Source: Himantopus leucocephalus | Taxonomy: Eukaryota; Chordata; Aves; Charadriiformes; Recurvirostridae | Direction of reading: 5' to 3' | DNA: 64,000 nt | NCBI GenBank assembly: GCA_003993805.1 | Contig: RSEF01000002.1 | Coordinates: 89,094,219-89,158,218, forward strand | The notes under the pieces: model-generated | The model's database searches: none | Seen by the model: the letters and a program-made list of their open reading frames with translations, nothing else | What the model was told of the DNA's origin: nothing | Program-made: the position numbers and the translations under genes | Part shown: piece after piece, positions 1 through 13,389 of the stretch | Layout: every line of letters starts with the position of its first letter | Position numbering within the stretch: the stretch's first letter is position 1

Positions 1-3000
1 CTTTTTTTTTTTTTTAATTATTTTTTTTTTCTTAAGCACAGCTGAAACCTTCAGAAGGGAGGTGGAAATGGTGTCTTAGTGAAAAAGATGTGCTAGGAAA
101 ATGCTTTTTTACAGCCATGTATCTGAATGGATAAGAATGGGCCACATCTGTGTTTCACAGTTAGCAAGGGATGTTGCAGTAATTGCACATCCTTTGCATT
201 TCTCCTCTCAAGCATATTTTGCATAGATGGATATGAAGGCTCAGGCTTTAGAAAATGTGTGTGTGAAGATTATTCGTACATTAGATAAAAGGTCTTGAGT
301 TTCAGCTACTTTGCGTATTTCGGCCTGAGAGTTGCCTGCACGTAGTTTTCCTCACCCTGGTGTCTGTCCATGGCCTTTATCTACAAGAGCCCTCAGCACC
401 TTAAAATATCGACTGACTTTGACAACTGCTCTGTTTGTGGAAAGCAAATTTTGCACGTTATTCTTGCCTGTTGTGGAAAGGTAGTGGAAATGGCATAGGA
501 AAGGGTGCTTTAGAAAAGTGGCTGCTGTGGTAAGAAGTTACTTGCAACTGCATTCTGAAAGAGGATCCTCTAAAAAAAACCCCAAAACCTACAAAAGATT
601 TTTAAAATATAAAGAATTCTAGTGCTTTTAGACAATTATACCTCCAGGAATTACAGACCTCTACGAAATTGTTTCATTTCTCAGGGAATTTTCCCAAGAG
701 GTAAAATGCTAATAATTTTACAATGCATCTTTGGCTAAACTTTTCAATGATTTCAGTGTGGATTTAACTATGGGCTTTTGTAATTTAGCAGTATACGCAT
801 TTATGAACCTTTTTCGCATTGCTTTTAAAAACCTTTCCTATTGCTGTTTGCAAAAAAAAATAATTGTGAAAGTGAGAAATCCTGATGATATAATCTGTGT
901 GAAGAAAAAGGTAAACATCTTTAAACTGATGTTTTCTTTAGAATAAAAATTTATTGTGGTATAAGCTTGTGTGCCTTTGTTATTACAGCTGGGTCAGTCT
1001 AAACTTGTTTCTAGCCTCAGGTTCCCTTCTTCCGTCTAACCTTTTTGTGCCTCAGAGCTTGCTCAGCCCATGGGAAGTCTGGGACAAAGGAGGAGGACCC
1101 TGTGGGAGTGTTTGGACATGTGTTCTGAGTATTTCTAGATGTCCCAGCTGTCCCCAGTTGTTCTTCATATACTTAGGAGGAGACAGGCTCTAGTACGTTT
1201 TGCTATTTTTTTTTTCTGTTTTACTTTTCAAGAGGAATGAAGTTTTGTTTTGCTTCAGGTACCCTTCTGTTGGTCCTCCTTCATCTGGTGAAGTGCTGGA
1301 CTATTGATGACTGTGACCAGCACTTAGAGACTAAGTTATAAACTACTAAGCTGTTACTATTTCCAGTTATTTTGCTGGAGAATTTAGGTTTTTCAAAATC
1401 CAAATGGAAAAGCTTGTGTTCAGGTCAGAAAAAGAGCAGCTTCTTCTAAGGCTTCTAAATAATATGCTGAGAGCTGCGACTGATTTAAAATAAAGGTTCA
1501 TAAAGTACAACAACGTTCATTGTAAATAGGGGCTGGGCGTAAGCAATGCATTTCAGGCACATCAGAGGTGAAGATATCACATATCTAGCAGCTGAGAGAG
1601 GTGCAACTAGTGTTCAGGCCTTCTGTAAAAGACAGTACAAAAGAGTCATTGCTGGTATTTTCCCCTGTGCTCAGGAAGGCATTTTTGCACTGCCTTTACA
1701 GTCTGAGAACTACTAGCGGGGGAAATAATGTAGATCAAACACAGAGCGTGCAGTGGTCCTTGTCATTAGGCCATTGGTTTTTCATGGTTTTGGTGGAACA
1801 GCTGCCTTTTGTAACCAGATCTCAGTAAATTGTAATTTGTGACTGGCACACTGGGAATAGATTAGTTGAAACATCTTGATGGTGATGTGGTTAATCCCAT
1901 GAGCTGATTGCTAATACTTTATTATTCCTGCAGGCTTAATTTTGGGTTTTTTGGAGGAGGATTTCTTGTGCATGGCACAGACATTGTGGCCCCTTCTGTG
2001 CCTCTTTTTGCCATATTTGCTTCTTGCAATTAATAAAAAGTGTTATCTGTTCTGGTTAACACCTTGAACACTGCCTCTTTTCTTGGTTATTGTTGTTTCT
2101 GTTGTCCCTCCATTCTTATCTTCAGTTTCCAGATTGTTCTGTGTCATGGCTTTCACATTTCACTGCTTTCACATTTTCCCCCTCTTGCCTGAAGATGTGC
2201 TGTTTATCAATGGCAGTGTTAATAGTAGGATCTGTAGTATTCAGTTCTGCACAAGGAAGGGACTTTGATTTGCCCAGTCCAGGAACAGAACCTTTAACGA
2301 AGGTAACTGTCCTGCGGGGTAACTTTGTGCCTTGACTTGAAATGGTTCTGTTTCTGAACTTCAGAATCCCGATTGCATCCTAGGCCAGGATGTAATAGCG
2401 TCTCTGGAGACACCTTTTATGGTAGAAGCTGAAATGACAATGCAGTGTGTGGATGCCTGGATTTTAGAAAGCTATGGTTCTCTAAAATCTTGCCTTGGGC
2501 CTCTTGCTGCTGTTTGTTATTTTAAGGTATACTACTACTTTTTTTTCTTAAAAGAAACACTTTTGTTGGTGTGAGTTCTGAACTAATTATATGTGATGCT
2601 CATAACTAGGTATGAAAGAGCTATTGCGATTTTCTAGTGACTGATTTTCCCCACTGTTTTATGATAAAATATTTTAAGACTTTTATATAATGGTTTGGAT
2701 GATTATGATAAGTGATTCTATCATCGCTCTGCATTTTATATACATAAATGTGTATGTATGTGTGTTAGAATACTTGAATTTTAAGGGTGATGGGAGATGA
2801 TGTTAGAAACAGTACCTGCGTATTTCTTTCTCTGTTTCGGTGCAATTTACTTACCTATGCACGCGTCGTAAAATAAAATTAAATGGTCGTCTCTTATTTT
2901 TAGGATTGGTGGTGGTGGTTTTACTTCTTTCTTTTGCTTACCTACTCCTTAGTATTAAAATTGGTGTCCTAGAAAATGGGAAAACAGTGCAACAAAAAGG

Positions 3001-6000
3001 GATGCTGGCATCCATAGAAATATCTATAAATATTGTTTCCTTTTGTAGCTGGAAGTAAGCAAGTTTTCTGAGGACGTTAGTGAGAATTCAGTAAAAATAA
3101 ATGCTGGCTGGGCTCAAGGGATGATTTTCATTGAGTTGCAGCTTTCTATTATATTTTAAATGTATTCCTCCTTTTGGTTCAATTTAATAATCCATAACAT
3201 AGAAGTGGTTCTTAGAGCTGTTTTGCAGGACTAAGTTATGGGTTTTTTAAATGAAAAATCGGGAGGGAACTCAAAGCTTGCCATCTGCAGAATGAGGTAC
3301 TAGCATTTTAAATCACTTCTTGGTTTGAACATCTCTTGGAGAAAACTCTTTGCCTTCCAAAGTGTGGCAGATTATATATTTAAAAAGAATTTCAGAAGAG
3401 TTGCCATGAAGTTTTTGAAGTTTAATTTGACCAACGTTGCTATTCAGAAAAATGTTTGAGAACTCCAGGGGACAACTTTCCTTTGGTTTTGTTGCTCTTT
3501 GAAATGAGAGCTTAAGGTGATGATCCAAGATAAGTAATGAAGGATTACATTGTAAAATTAGATCATTAAAGGAGTGCAATAAAACACTGAAAAGTCCTTT
3601 AAGAGTGAGCCACGCATTGAGTTTTTACTAGAATAATTCTGTTTGGGAGGTGATTTATTTGGAGTGATGATGCATTAGACTTCAGAGATGTTGATTTGCT
3701 AGTTTTATCATATGTCTGAAGTTCAAGAACTCAATACCTACAATGCATTTCAAAAAAGAATCATTCCGCATTCCTGTGTCTTTAAGCATAAGTATTAGAT
3801 CTTTTGTGGAAGGGGAAGAACATCCAGTATTCCAGTAAATTCAAAGGATTTTGCATCTTGGTCGGTTTTCTTGAGGATCAAGCATAATTATTGCCTTGTT
3901 TACAAGAGTTCATCCACATCTTCAGGTAAGTCAGTCTTATCTAAGTCTGGAACCCTGTTTTGATGACTAGGGAAGGAATTGAAATGATGTAACTTGTCTG
4001 AACAGAGCAAGTTGTCAAAATCCGTCCAGAGCCGTTCTTATGTGACAGATAGTTCTCCCCCATTCTTTGAGTCATGTCCCATTTGTTTCAGAGAGCCTTA
4101 ATGCGTTTTGTAATATATAAATAGAGCCATTTTATGAAGCAGATGGTTTAAAAAGGACTGTTGGAGAAGAAAGATGAAGCAGATGAATGTTTTTCTGCTG
4201 TAGAATGAAATTCTTGGAAATGTTGGATTCATTAAAAATCCACTTCCCTCACTACTTCTCCCAGTATTTTAAGGATGAACTTCATGTGCTGCACAGTACC
4301 AAGTGTCTTGCTTTCTGATTTTCTGTCAGTATTTCTTACGAGATGGAGAACTGGCTTCCTCATTAGTCCTTTGGGAGTAATTACAGATATTGAAAGGCTG
4401 GAGCTGGAGTTGAATGAATTCCAGTCTTGTTTGTTTGGTGTTTTGTGGAGACCAGTGGGAATGCTTATAGTGACCTGAATGGAATTTTTACCACGGTTGC
4501 TATTCTCCAACTCTCCTTGTTCCTTTGCCATCAAGGGGACAGCTCTGGCATCCTTAACCATTTTTTTCTCTCTAAGGAGGTGGACCACACATCGGAAGTA
4601 GTCTGTCTGTAAAAATAAACTGAAGGAAAACTAAAACGACTCCCCGTGGTTATGCTGGTGCAAATGAAGTTGATGTTCCTTCTGAGGCAATTTCTGTAGA
4701 GGAGGTTCTAAAAAAGGGGTGGGAGACTTATGTTATTGTTCTGACTTTTTCCATCTTTTCCTTTCTTTGAATCGTTGACATACAGGGGCAAGTAAAAGAG
4801 CACTAATAAAGCTCTGACATAATCTCTTTGATGGAAAACAGACTAATGCAGAATGGGAGAAGATGCCTGAAGAAATAGTCCGTGTCCCTGTGCAGTACAT
4901 AACATTCACAGGTACTAAGGTGGGCAACTAAGTTGGGTTTTTATACAACTTTCCCCACAAGATTTCCACTATGCACTTTGGGGAGTCAGAGCAGAGGTGC
5001 TCTTGAGCAGCACTAATTGCTTTTATTGATTTTGCAACCCGTTGTACAGATGAGATGCCTGAAAAACAAGCTTGTTAATTTTGCCATACTGCTGTCAAAA
5101 GACACTGACATTTCTATAGGTGTTACTTAATAGGCTATAGAGAAAACGTTGTGATGGCTGTAACTTTCTGCTTTAGCTTTCACTGATTAACTTTAGCTTT
5201 TATTGAGAAAGCTGATTTTAATTTACAACTGCAAGCAAAGCTCTGAACCTGAAAAAACAACAGATGTCTTAAATACCAGTGATATATCCTCTGTTAGAAA
5301 TCGTAGTAAATTCTACCGTATTAAAAAAAAAAATGGGGGAGAAATCATAGTGCACATGGCATACCCATCAAATTTTTAAGTAACCAGTTGTCTGTAATGA
5401 CTCTTCTGACTTACAGATGTTTCAAAAGGTGTAGAAATGAGGCATGAATTGGGATGTTGTCAGGAAACAGCAAGTAGCGCTGTCTCTTGTTGCAGTTTTA
5501 AGCATGTAAGAATGTGAAAACAAGAACAAAATACTTGGTGCCGAGTTTATTAACCTCCCCCTTGATGACTTGCCTTATCCTTTCCATTTCAGTATTAGTT
5601 TTGATTTCCTTCAGTTATTGAATCAGGACTTTTTCTTCTTCTCTCCTGTGCCTTAATACCTGCCTCTCAAATGGGATCTGCTTTTGCATTTAGAGGCTAT
5701 GCAGTCCTTACACGTTAATGTTATATATGAAAATGAGGTGTTTTCTTGGCTACCCAATATAAAAGCAGATGATCCTTATACTCTGTAAAAAAAACAGGAA
5801 GGCAGCCTGTATACCTAAAACCAGTGTATCAAGAAGTGTTTATTGCTGTCTTTCATTGTTACTGGTCTTCTGAGCTCCCAGTTAGTGGATAGGAGGATAA
5901 GGAATTACTGAGCCACGGGAGTATAGCTTCTGCTTTGTGTTTTGTGCCTATAAACTCCATTCTAACTGCTCTGAGATATATCACCAGCCTGACATAACAA

Positions 6001-9000
6001 AATGTGCATAATAAAGTAAAAATAGAGTGCTCGTATTTATTTTCCCTGCTCTATTTGTCCTCTGCCTCCAGAAGTGCCCCAACTCAGTGTCCCAAACCAC
6101 GCTGACTGCCTGTTTGTCTATTTGCTCTACCTACTTTGAGGCTTTAAGCACAAAGCACAAGGCCTGTAGGTCTTTTGGGGAAGAACATGCTCCAACAAGG
6201 GAATACAAGAACCTTTCCCTTTTTTTTTTCCTAGTAATTCCCAGTAGTTGTATACAAAACAGTGTGAAAGATCTCCGTGGAAGTTGGTAGAGAAAATTTT
6301 CTTCCAAATGCTGCTGAATCTGAACCATGTCCTTAAGAGGATTTTTTGGGGAATGAGGAGGGACTGTGACATAGTCTTAACTTTTATAAAGAAGAACCGT
6401 TTTATAAAGAAGAACATTTGCCCTTCAGATACCTGACAAACCCCCCCGGAAGTAAATTGTGTGCAATGTATTCCTCATCTTTCTGAAAACAGTGGTTTCA
6501 CCATAAAATCTTTTTCTTGAGAGAATTAAAGTAAGAAAAACAACGAAAAAAAACTCAAGCCGAAAAACCTAAACAACCTGAAATGTTCTTAACATGCAGC
6601 TGCATCTGATCTGGAGCTACAAACACTATTTATGTGCACATTTAGTGCACACTGTAAGTAAAGCAGACATTTGAAGTGGTCTGGGAGTTTAAATGTGTTT
6701 TCATGTTTCCTGATGCTTTCACAGTTTTGTTCAGTTTCATCTCATCTGCGATAATGATTGTAAAATACTACAATTCTTTGTAAAATTATGGGGGGTTTTA
6801 CCCTATTACTTTAATGTTATTCTGTTTAAATCCCATTTTAACATTGTTTTTATCTGGGATAATTTAGTATACCTTTCTGTGTGGTCTAATTTTCATTTAC
6901 AATCTATGTACCAATACTGCCTCCAGCACAATGTAATGTGAGAGCCAAATTAATTTGTTTTGAAAAAAATTCAGACCTTGGGGTAGAAAGAGAGTAAGTT
7001 AAGATGCGGGGTGGGTAAAAGCACTGGCAAATGCAGCATGGGCACCGAGTGTATGTGTTTAGTCGGTAATAGTTTAGTCAGAGTTCGAACCTTATCTTAG
7101 ACAAAGCCTGATTATCTCACATATTTATCTGCAGTGTGTGTTTCTCTTTGCTTTGTTGCATTGTTTCGAGTTCTCCTACCTTTGAAGGAGGATGAGAACT
7201 TTGGAACATGGCAACTTTTCCAGCAATCTTGTTTGTATTTGTGAAGGGAGCACCAGTCCTAACATCAGGATTTCCATATCAAGTCTGGGTGTGCCTTAGT
7301 TCTTTCTTCTTCTTGTTTGTGCTATTTATTTCCTGCACTTATTCTAGGAAGATTTTCGGGACTTGCTCTGGTGCAGATGTTCTAAATCAAATGCCTTTTT
7401 CTTCTTATATAATTACAAGCGATCAGAAACAGCGGAATCGTACAAGTGCTTGCAGACAGGACATGCATCCTTCCATCCTGTCCTAGGAAGCAAAATCTTC
7501 TGTGTCACAATTCAAGTTGTTGAATATTCCTAAAGGCATTTCTTATAGGAGTTTCCTGTTTATTGGGCAGTTTGATGCAGCTAGTTCTGTATGTATTACT
7601 GACTCATACTGTTAAGTTGTGAATTAACATCTAAATTGTAAGTGTTGCTTGGTGAATTGTCAAAGACAGTGAGAACCAATACCAGATACTGAAGTTAACA
7701 TTGCATTTTAATAAATGCCCCTCAGGATAATGTACTTAATGTCTCTGCATACTTTTCTGCGTAAGTTCTCCCAACCACTTGAGTGCAAAAACTCCAGATC
7801 ATCCCCAGCACCAGCTACCAAAACCTCTTGCTCTTTTACGTTAAGTTTTTACATGAAATGGGTATCTCAAGCAGACTTGAAATACAGGAGCAAAATCAGA
7901 TCCAGGTATTCTTTTTCTGCTGCCTGAAGTGAACATGCAGGACATCAGTGTGCCAAATGCAGAATCGTGCACTTTGTGCTCTACTTAGTGGTTCAACCTT
8001 AAAAAAAAAAAGGTGAGTGTAATATGCCACTTGAAAGTAAGTATAGATTCTGCGAAGAATGAAGATACTAGAGAAGGGCAAGGAGGACTGTGAAAAGAAG
8101 TTAGCTGTGGGCACAGTACAGAGCAATTCTGGGATCTGCTGCCTGCTTTGTCATTTATGCCTAGTGCACAGCAGGGGATAGTAGATGTTTGCTTTTAATA
8201 ACAGCTTATGATGAACTAGGCATTGTAATGAAATTTTTGACAGGGATCCTACTCGTACATTAAACTCTTCTCCTTCCTTAATTTTGTTAGTACAGAACAG
8301 GAGAAAAAAAAAAAAATCTCTTGAGGAAGAGCTTGGAAATTATTATGTGTGTCTTCCCTGGGATGATGCCCAGGACTAAAGTGTTTACCTCTGTATCTTT
8401 GCTTTGCCTGAGGCATTTGTGATTGCTTCAGCACTGAGAGCAGCCAGGGAGATGGGAGTGTGCATGCACGTTGGGTGGCAAAGGGAGGGACAGGCTGCTA
8501 GAAGAATGCCAAAGCATTGAATGCTTTCACTGCTGATGGGGAAAACATTTGGCCCTGGGTAAGAATAATTCAGACAAGTCTTGGAATATGTCCAGATCAC
8601 AACCACCATATTCTTGCTATCTCTACAGCCACCTACAAAAAAACCCCACAGCATTTGACTTCGTGCTGAGGAGAGAGTAGAAGAGCTAAGAAGCTTGCTG
8701 GGGGAAGGGGGGAGCATCTATCAGTTTGCAATTTACGGTACCAGATGGACTGTGCTGTGTGTTCTGGCTCTGGTGATGGATATGCTAAGTTTTTTCTTTC
8801 TCTCATGCATGCTGAGAAGGAAGAAGGGAAAGCATCCATCATTGAAGGAGAACAATCTAAGCCAAAAAAAATTGAGGCAGAATATGAAAACAGTGTAGAT
8901 TAAGAAACTCCTGTTAATTCTCTCTCTTATTCTTATATCATAAATGATTCCAACACATTTGGGCTGGGAACCTAAATTGTCTGAAGCTTGTTGCTGTGTT

Positions 9001-9740
9001 GCCCCAAAACCCCTGCCCCCCAGTATTATTTAAGAACTCTCCCCTGTTTGAAAAAGAATGCTACAGATCCATTTTTTTTCCTGATACATAGCAATTAAAA
9101 CTAATAGACTTACCCAGGATTTAATATGGTCTTCTGTCTTTAAAATAGAGTGGATATGATTTCTTTAAATCATTTTGGAGCATTTAGACTAACAAAGTGG
9201 ATAAGCCAGCTTGTGGAATAAACCAACATGCGTGAAAACTGGCACAGTTGTTAAACACTGCACATTGTAATGGCATTTTGTTGGGGTATTATTACTTCAG
9301 CTGCACAATTATGGGAGCCTGCTACATATTAGCAGAAGCTTTCCTCATAACCTCAAGCTATATGCGCTGAGTTATTTTCCTCTTCAGACTATCATCTTGG
9401 ATTCTCCCAGACTACATATCATTTCTCTTTTTCCTCTGTAGCAGTGCATGCTGTAGGCAATAGTGAGTGTAATACTTTCTGCATTGTTAGGCAATGAGCA
9501 TTATCAGCAGCTGCAATATTCGGGATTAGTTTTTTCGTTATTATTTGGCATCTGCAGTACCTACATGAATCTGTTCAATCCTGTTTCTCCAGAAGGCAGC
9601 TGGGCTCTGACTGAGAGAACGCGACCATAAAGCTTTCCTGAAATTGTCACTATACTCAGGAGTTCACTCTTAATTGGAACTGCAGTTGTCACAATGCAGT
9701 TCACTGAGATACGTTATTTATTTAACGAAACTGGGATATG
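1..9740. other. Unannotated AT-rich stretch
   Basis: No gene, RNA gene or recognisable interspersed repeat could be supported here. The stretch opens with T-rich runs. It contains scattered open frames up to 118 codons with no splice or family support, and a short tandem duplication near 6.4 kb. It reads as intronic or intergenic vertebrate DNA. Confidence 0.6.
6382..6415. repeat. Two-copy 16 bp tandem duplication
   Basis: The 16-mer ttttataaagaagaac occurs at 6382-6397 and again at 6400-6415, exact in both copies with a two-base spacer (18 bp period). It is a local slippage-type duplication with no visible function. Confidence 0.85.
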
Positions 9741-9754
9741 TTAAAAGGCATTTT

Positions 9755-9880
9755 CACATTTTATAATGGTGAAATGGGGACAGGGCAAGGTTCTCAAGGC
9801 TGCACCACAAATCAGTTGCTGAGCCAGAAATATAATCCAGGCCTCATAACCCCAAGCTTCATCCTTGGTCCGCTAGCAAG
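9755..9880 (-). repeat. MIR-like ancient SINE fragment
   Basis: Read on the plus strand, the segment has the order of elements expected for a reverse-complemented MIR: an 'aaatgggga' block (9771-9780), a worn 'caaggttctcaaggctgcac' block matching the 'cccaaggtcacac' core, then 'gctgagccagaaatataatc' matching 'ggcagagccaggattcgaac', then a ccaggcctc block. The match is from memory of the family consensus and is degraded. It could belong to another old core-SINE sharing this sequence. Confidence 0.5.
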
Positions 9881-9885
9881 CAGAT

Positions 9886-10024
9886 GTCTCTGAATTAAGC
9901 ATGCTACAGAAAATATACCAGCTGGTGTCCTGCAGTACGGAAAATGTCTTTCAGAATAGTAAATAAAACCCAGGGTTTTCCTGAGGGTTGTGGACTTTTT
10001 TCTCTAAAAGGTGTCTGCCACCTN

Positions 10025-10055
<31 letters not shown>

Positions 10056-12080
10056 AGATGGAAAACATTCACTGGCTTTTGCAAAAGGTCAAATAAAATG
10101 TAATATATTATTTTATGGTTACATATCTAAAGATGCTTTTGCTCAGGATTTCTCTTCTATGATACTCATACTATTGGTTTTACCTTTCTTAGCTTACTTG
10201 CCTTCTTTGGGAAATAAAGTAGCCATATACTGGCTAATGAAAGAAAGGGAGCAACTGTTGGTTTCATGCGGACTAAATGCGTAGATTACAGTGTATTCTG
10301 TTTTGCTTGTTTTTCCTAAATTGACATAGATATTGAAGAACTTAAGCAGCGATCAATGAGATTTAAGATTTCCATGCTAACATCAGTTTTGAGTGTGCAA
10401 CTTAAATTTGAGAATTACTTAGGACATGAAATTACTTGGCAGAATTCCAGAAGAGGAATAGCATTTTATTCCGTGGCTCTTATCAGGGTGGGTGGAGTGA
10501 TGTTGAGACTATTTTTCTTACAGATTAAAAGTGTAGAAAAGGTAGAAGCAGTACAGTGTTGCATTTTGGGGAAGAAAGGAGAATTCTCAAGAAGGTTGCT
10601 GCATGGTATTTCTCCTGCAATATTAAAAAATACCCCACTGCCCTCAGGGGAGGGGGGGAACAACCAAAAAAACAACACAAAACATGTATTGATTTTCATC
10701 TTAAGGACACCCAAAAATGTTAGAAACATTAATTTTTATCTAAGTCTTGTAGACATGCACACACAAGTAGATCTTGTGTACACTATGCTATAGTGTTTAA
10801 TAATTCTCTTAATTGACTTTCATTATGAAGTTTATTTCTTTGATCGTGAAACTCTCAGCCTCTTGTGTCGTCAATACTAACACAACCTGACTGAAAGGTG
10901 TTGTAATTGTCAGTATCCTGGAACCAGAAAAGACTGTCTGGATTATCAATCCAATGAACTTCATGTTCAGGAAACCATGGAAGAGTTTGGAGATACGTAG
11001 ACAGCAAATACCAGTGGCAACAGAGCACTTGAAATGTCCTATAGACTTCAGTCAAAGGCTAGAAAAACACAAGGATAAATGGTGTCATGCTCAAGAATAA
11101 ATATTTTCAGAAGAAGTTTTGCTGTCAAACTCAAGGAGATCAGAGTTGTATCAGAACTGATTTATTTTAAATAAAAATACTCAGTTGTGTAATTTGTAGA
11201 AAGTTGGATAAAGGCCATGTTTTCCCTGCTCTTTGAAGTCTTCATGAAAAACATGACTTCAGTGGGAGCAAGACCACAATAATTTCTCCTTTATTACTGT
11301 TTTTCTCCATCTCCACCATTTCAAACTGGGTAATACTGTTCATTCTGTCAGCAGTCTTAATAATGTATTATACTTTAAAAATTACTATTTTGGGAATCGT
11401 GGTTTTTGGCAAGAACTGAGTGCTGCTCTTGGACTATAAATTTGTGGTGGTTAGTTAAAAGGTTAAATTTACACTAACATGTCTTGTCACTTTGACCCAG
11501 GTGGAGTTATTGCAAGTAAGTAGGGCAAGTTCAGCAGATTTTAATGAACTATTATTGGTCAAATCCCTGCAAAACCAAATCAATGTTATGTCATTCAGTT
11601 TTACAATTTTCAACCAGAGGACTCCAGCTGACTGGTGACTTCACATATTCTGATCTGTGCTTTCCTGTCAGCAATACATTTCCTGTCCTGGCACTCCAGT
11701 CTCTACATTTATTCTTATTTTGGCCTAGTGAAGATTAAAACGATACAGTAAATAGAGTTAAAACTTTGGTTAGTTCATGAATCTAACTTTCTTTGTCAAG
11801 ACCTTCCCTTTCAGAAAAACTGGAAAAAAGGTGCCATGGCCGGAAGTATAGCTGTCAATATGCAAAATATGACCAGGACTCATATTCCTGAGCGTTGGCA
11901 TGTGTTACAGCAAATGCAATGCGTATGCTTTTGGGACTCTTTTTTTTTTTTTTTCTTCTTTTCTGCAAAGATGATCTTCATATGGGCCGTGAGTGTCTTG
12001 TGTTTCGATTATGTTGGATTTACCATACCTATGAAGTAAGCCTGACAAACTCTGATTGAGTCATATCTATTGCTTATGTG
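9886..12080. other. Unannotated stretch with a single-N/T26 join
   Basis: I see no supported gene or repeat family. A single N at 10024 is followed by 26 T residues (10025-10050). A second T-rich run lies near 11.94 kb. One plus-strand frame of 145 codons (10356-10793) is open, but it has no recognisable domain and is within chance expectation. Confidence 0.5.
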
Positions 12081-12089
12081 ATTTGTGTA

Positions 12090-12410
12090 GGGGAGCGTGT
12101 ATGTCCACGGTTCTTCGTGACTTGGAGCTTGTGTTCAGCAAAGGAAGAACAATGCTGGAGCTTAAGGGAGTCCTCGTACTGCTCCTGTTTTGTCCAGATG
12201 CGATTTCTGGGTTGACCCAGAAGACACATCTGTGAAGACCTGGACATTTCCCAGCTCTTCATGTGAAGGAGTAGGGAGTGGGTGTAGCGCTCCAATACAT
12301 CGACCTTCTGCTCTGCAGCGTGTGTCTGCCTGTTTGGGATACCTTTGTGTGGGCTGGTTCTGTGGTCTCAAACAGTTGCAGCTGGGACACGCTCAAGGAC
12401 GTTGTTGATT
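12090..12410. other. CpG-containing GC-richer patch
   Basis: This stretch has noticeably more CpG dinucleotides and higher GC than its neighbours (for example agcgtg, ttcgtg, ctcgta, atgcga, agcgct, atcgac, cagcgtg, cacgct, gacgtt). It overlaps short open frames on both strands. No splice-flanked coding segment or promoter motif is clear. It may be a decayed exon, an old insertion or a weak regulatory element. Confidence 0.3.
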
Positions 12411-12829
12411 TTTCTTTTGTTCTTTTTTCCCTTAAGAATTGCTACATTTATTTTGTATTGGTTTTAGTTTACTCAATATTGTGATTTGAAAGGCATATAA
12501 ACAAAATGCAGGTTTGTAAGAAGAGTATTTTTCTTTCGTGTTCCGTATGCCTAAATTTAGCTTAATAATTGCCATTTTTCCACATCCATTCTTTAGTCCA
12601 GTAAATAAACTGGATTTAATGAGATCTCTTTCCTTACGTGAAGTCCTCTTCAGCATAAAGAGAGAGAGAGAAGTAGTAATATTAGCTAGCGCGCATTATG
12701 AGGAGAAATGTCAGTTTTTGGAGAAGGAGCACAAGGTTGTATATAGCAGCTGTTCTAACCATTCATGCTTGATTCATCCCAGAAAGTGGGATGTATTTGC
12801 ATAATGCAGGCGTTTTTGGGAGGAAGGGN

Positions 12830-12867
12830 TTTTTTTTTTTTTTACACCCCCCACCCCACCCCCCCCA
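12830..12867. repeat. T-run followed by C-rich low-complexity tract at a single N
   Basis: A single N at 12829 is followed by about 14 T, then 'acacccccc' and two further C blocks to about 12867. This is low-complexity sequence at a contig join, so the exact base counts are unreliable. Confidence 0.75.
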
Positions 12868-12999
12868 GTTTTGGTACACTGTCAGTTTTGACATGATTTT
12901 CTCTCCTGCTGCCAGATAGCAACAAAAGGAAATAATTTTTTCAATAGTATTTTAAGCAGTACATGAAGTTTACTTATATGTGCTCAGTCCTCCTGTGTG

Positions 13000-13385
13000 T
13001 AGACGGTGAGAGCGCTGAAGCAGGGTAAAAAGCCATCTCCCTGTTGCTGCTGACATTTCTACTTCAACCCCACCAACGTCAGCAGAAGTCACTTGAAGCA
13101 GCTTGCCTAACTCAGGTCGTGATCTCTGTGGAGCAAAAGCCAAGGCTGGCTGGGGGAGCGGTGTGGAGCAGGCGTGTTCTTATCCCTTTTCTGCCTTGTG
13201 AGGTGAGCAATGGTTGCCATTAGGTATCGTATGAAAATCCCGGGTGCCTGGGCAAGCTCCCAGCTGACTGGGTGAGGCGAGGTTGCCGCTGTGGCATCCT
13301 GCCTGAGCAGTGCCGTGCAGCTACAACAGAAGCGGGAAGTCTCAGCACGCAGACGAGCCACGGTGTCTAGACATGCTACGATTAT
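13000..13385. other. CpG-dense patch of about 380 bp
   Basis: About 15-20 CpG dinucleotides occur in under 400 bp (for example gacggtg, agcgctg, aacgtc, gtcgtg, cccgggtg, ggcgagg, gccgctg, gcgggaag, cacgcagacg, cacggtg), against a CpG-poor background. An open frame of 97 codons runs through it on the minus strand (13107-13397) with no recognisable domain. It could be a small CpG island or promoter, an exon, or a GC-rich retroposed fragment. No TATA box, polyA tail or flanking repeat settles which. Confidence 0.45.
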
Positions 13386-13389
13386 TTCT

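Noticed and set aside
2090..2335. Frame with a signal-peptide-like segment and a gtaact donor
   Set aside because: Weak donor, no recognised protein and no partner exon.
2840..3058. Short frame with a hydrophobic membrane-like stretch
   Set aside because: The hydrophobic stretch comes from a GGT/GTT-rich and T-rich segment. There is no continuation or splice partner.
3663..3720. C/D-box snoRNA-like spacing (gtgatgatg ... gtctgaag)
   Set aside because: No terminal stem and no D' box; common by chance.
3905..3926. Perfect donor CAG|gtaagt at 3924
   Set aside because: The upstream acceptor is mediocre and two different frames are open across only about 50 bp, so it is uninformative.
10356..10793. 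Plus-strand open frame of 145 codons
   Set aside because: No domain, and the reverse strand is also open over much of it; within chance expectation.
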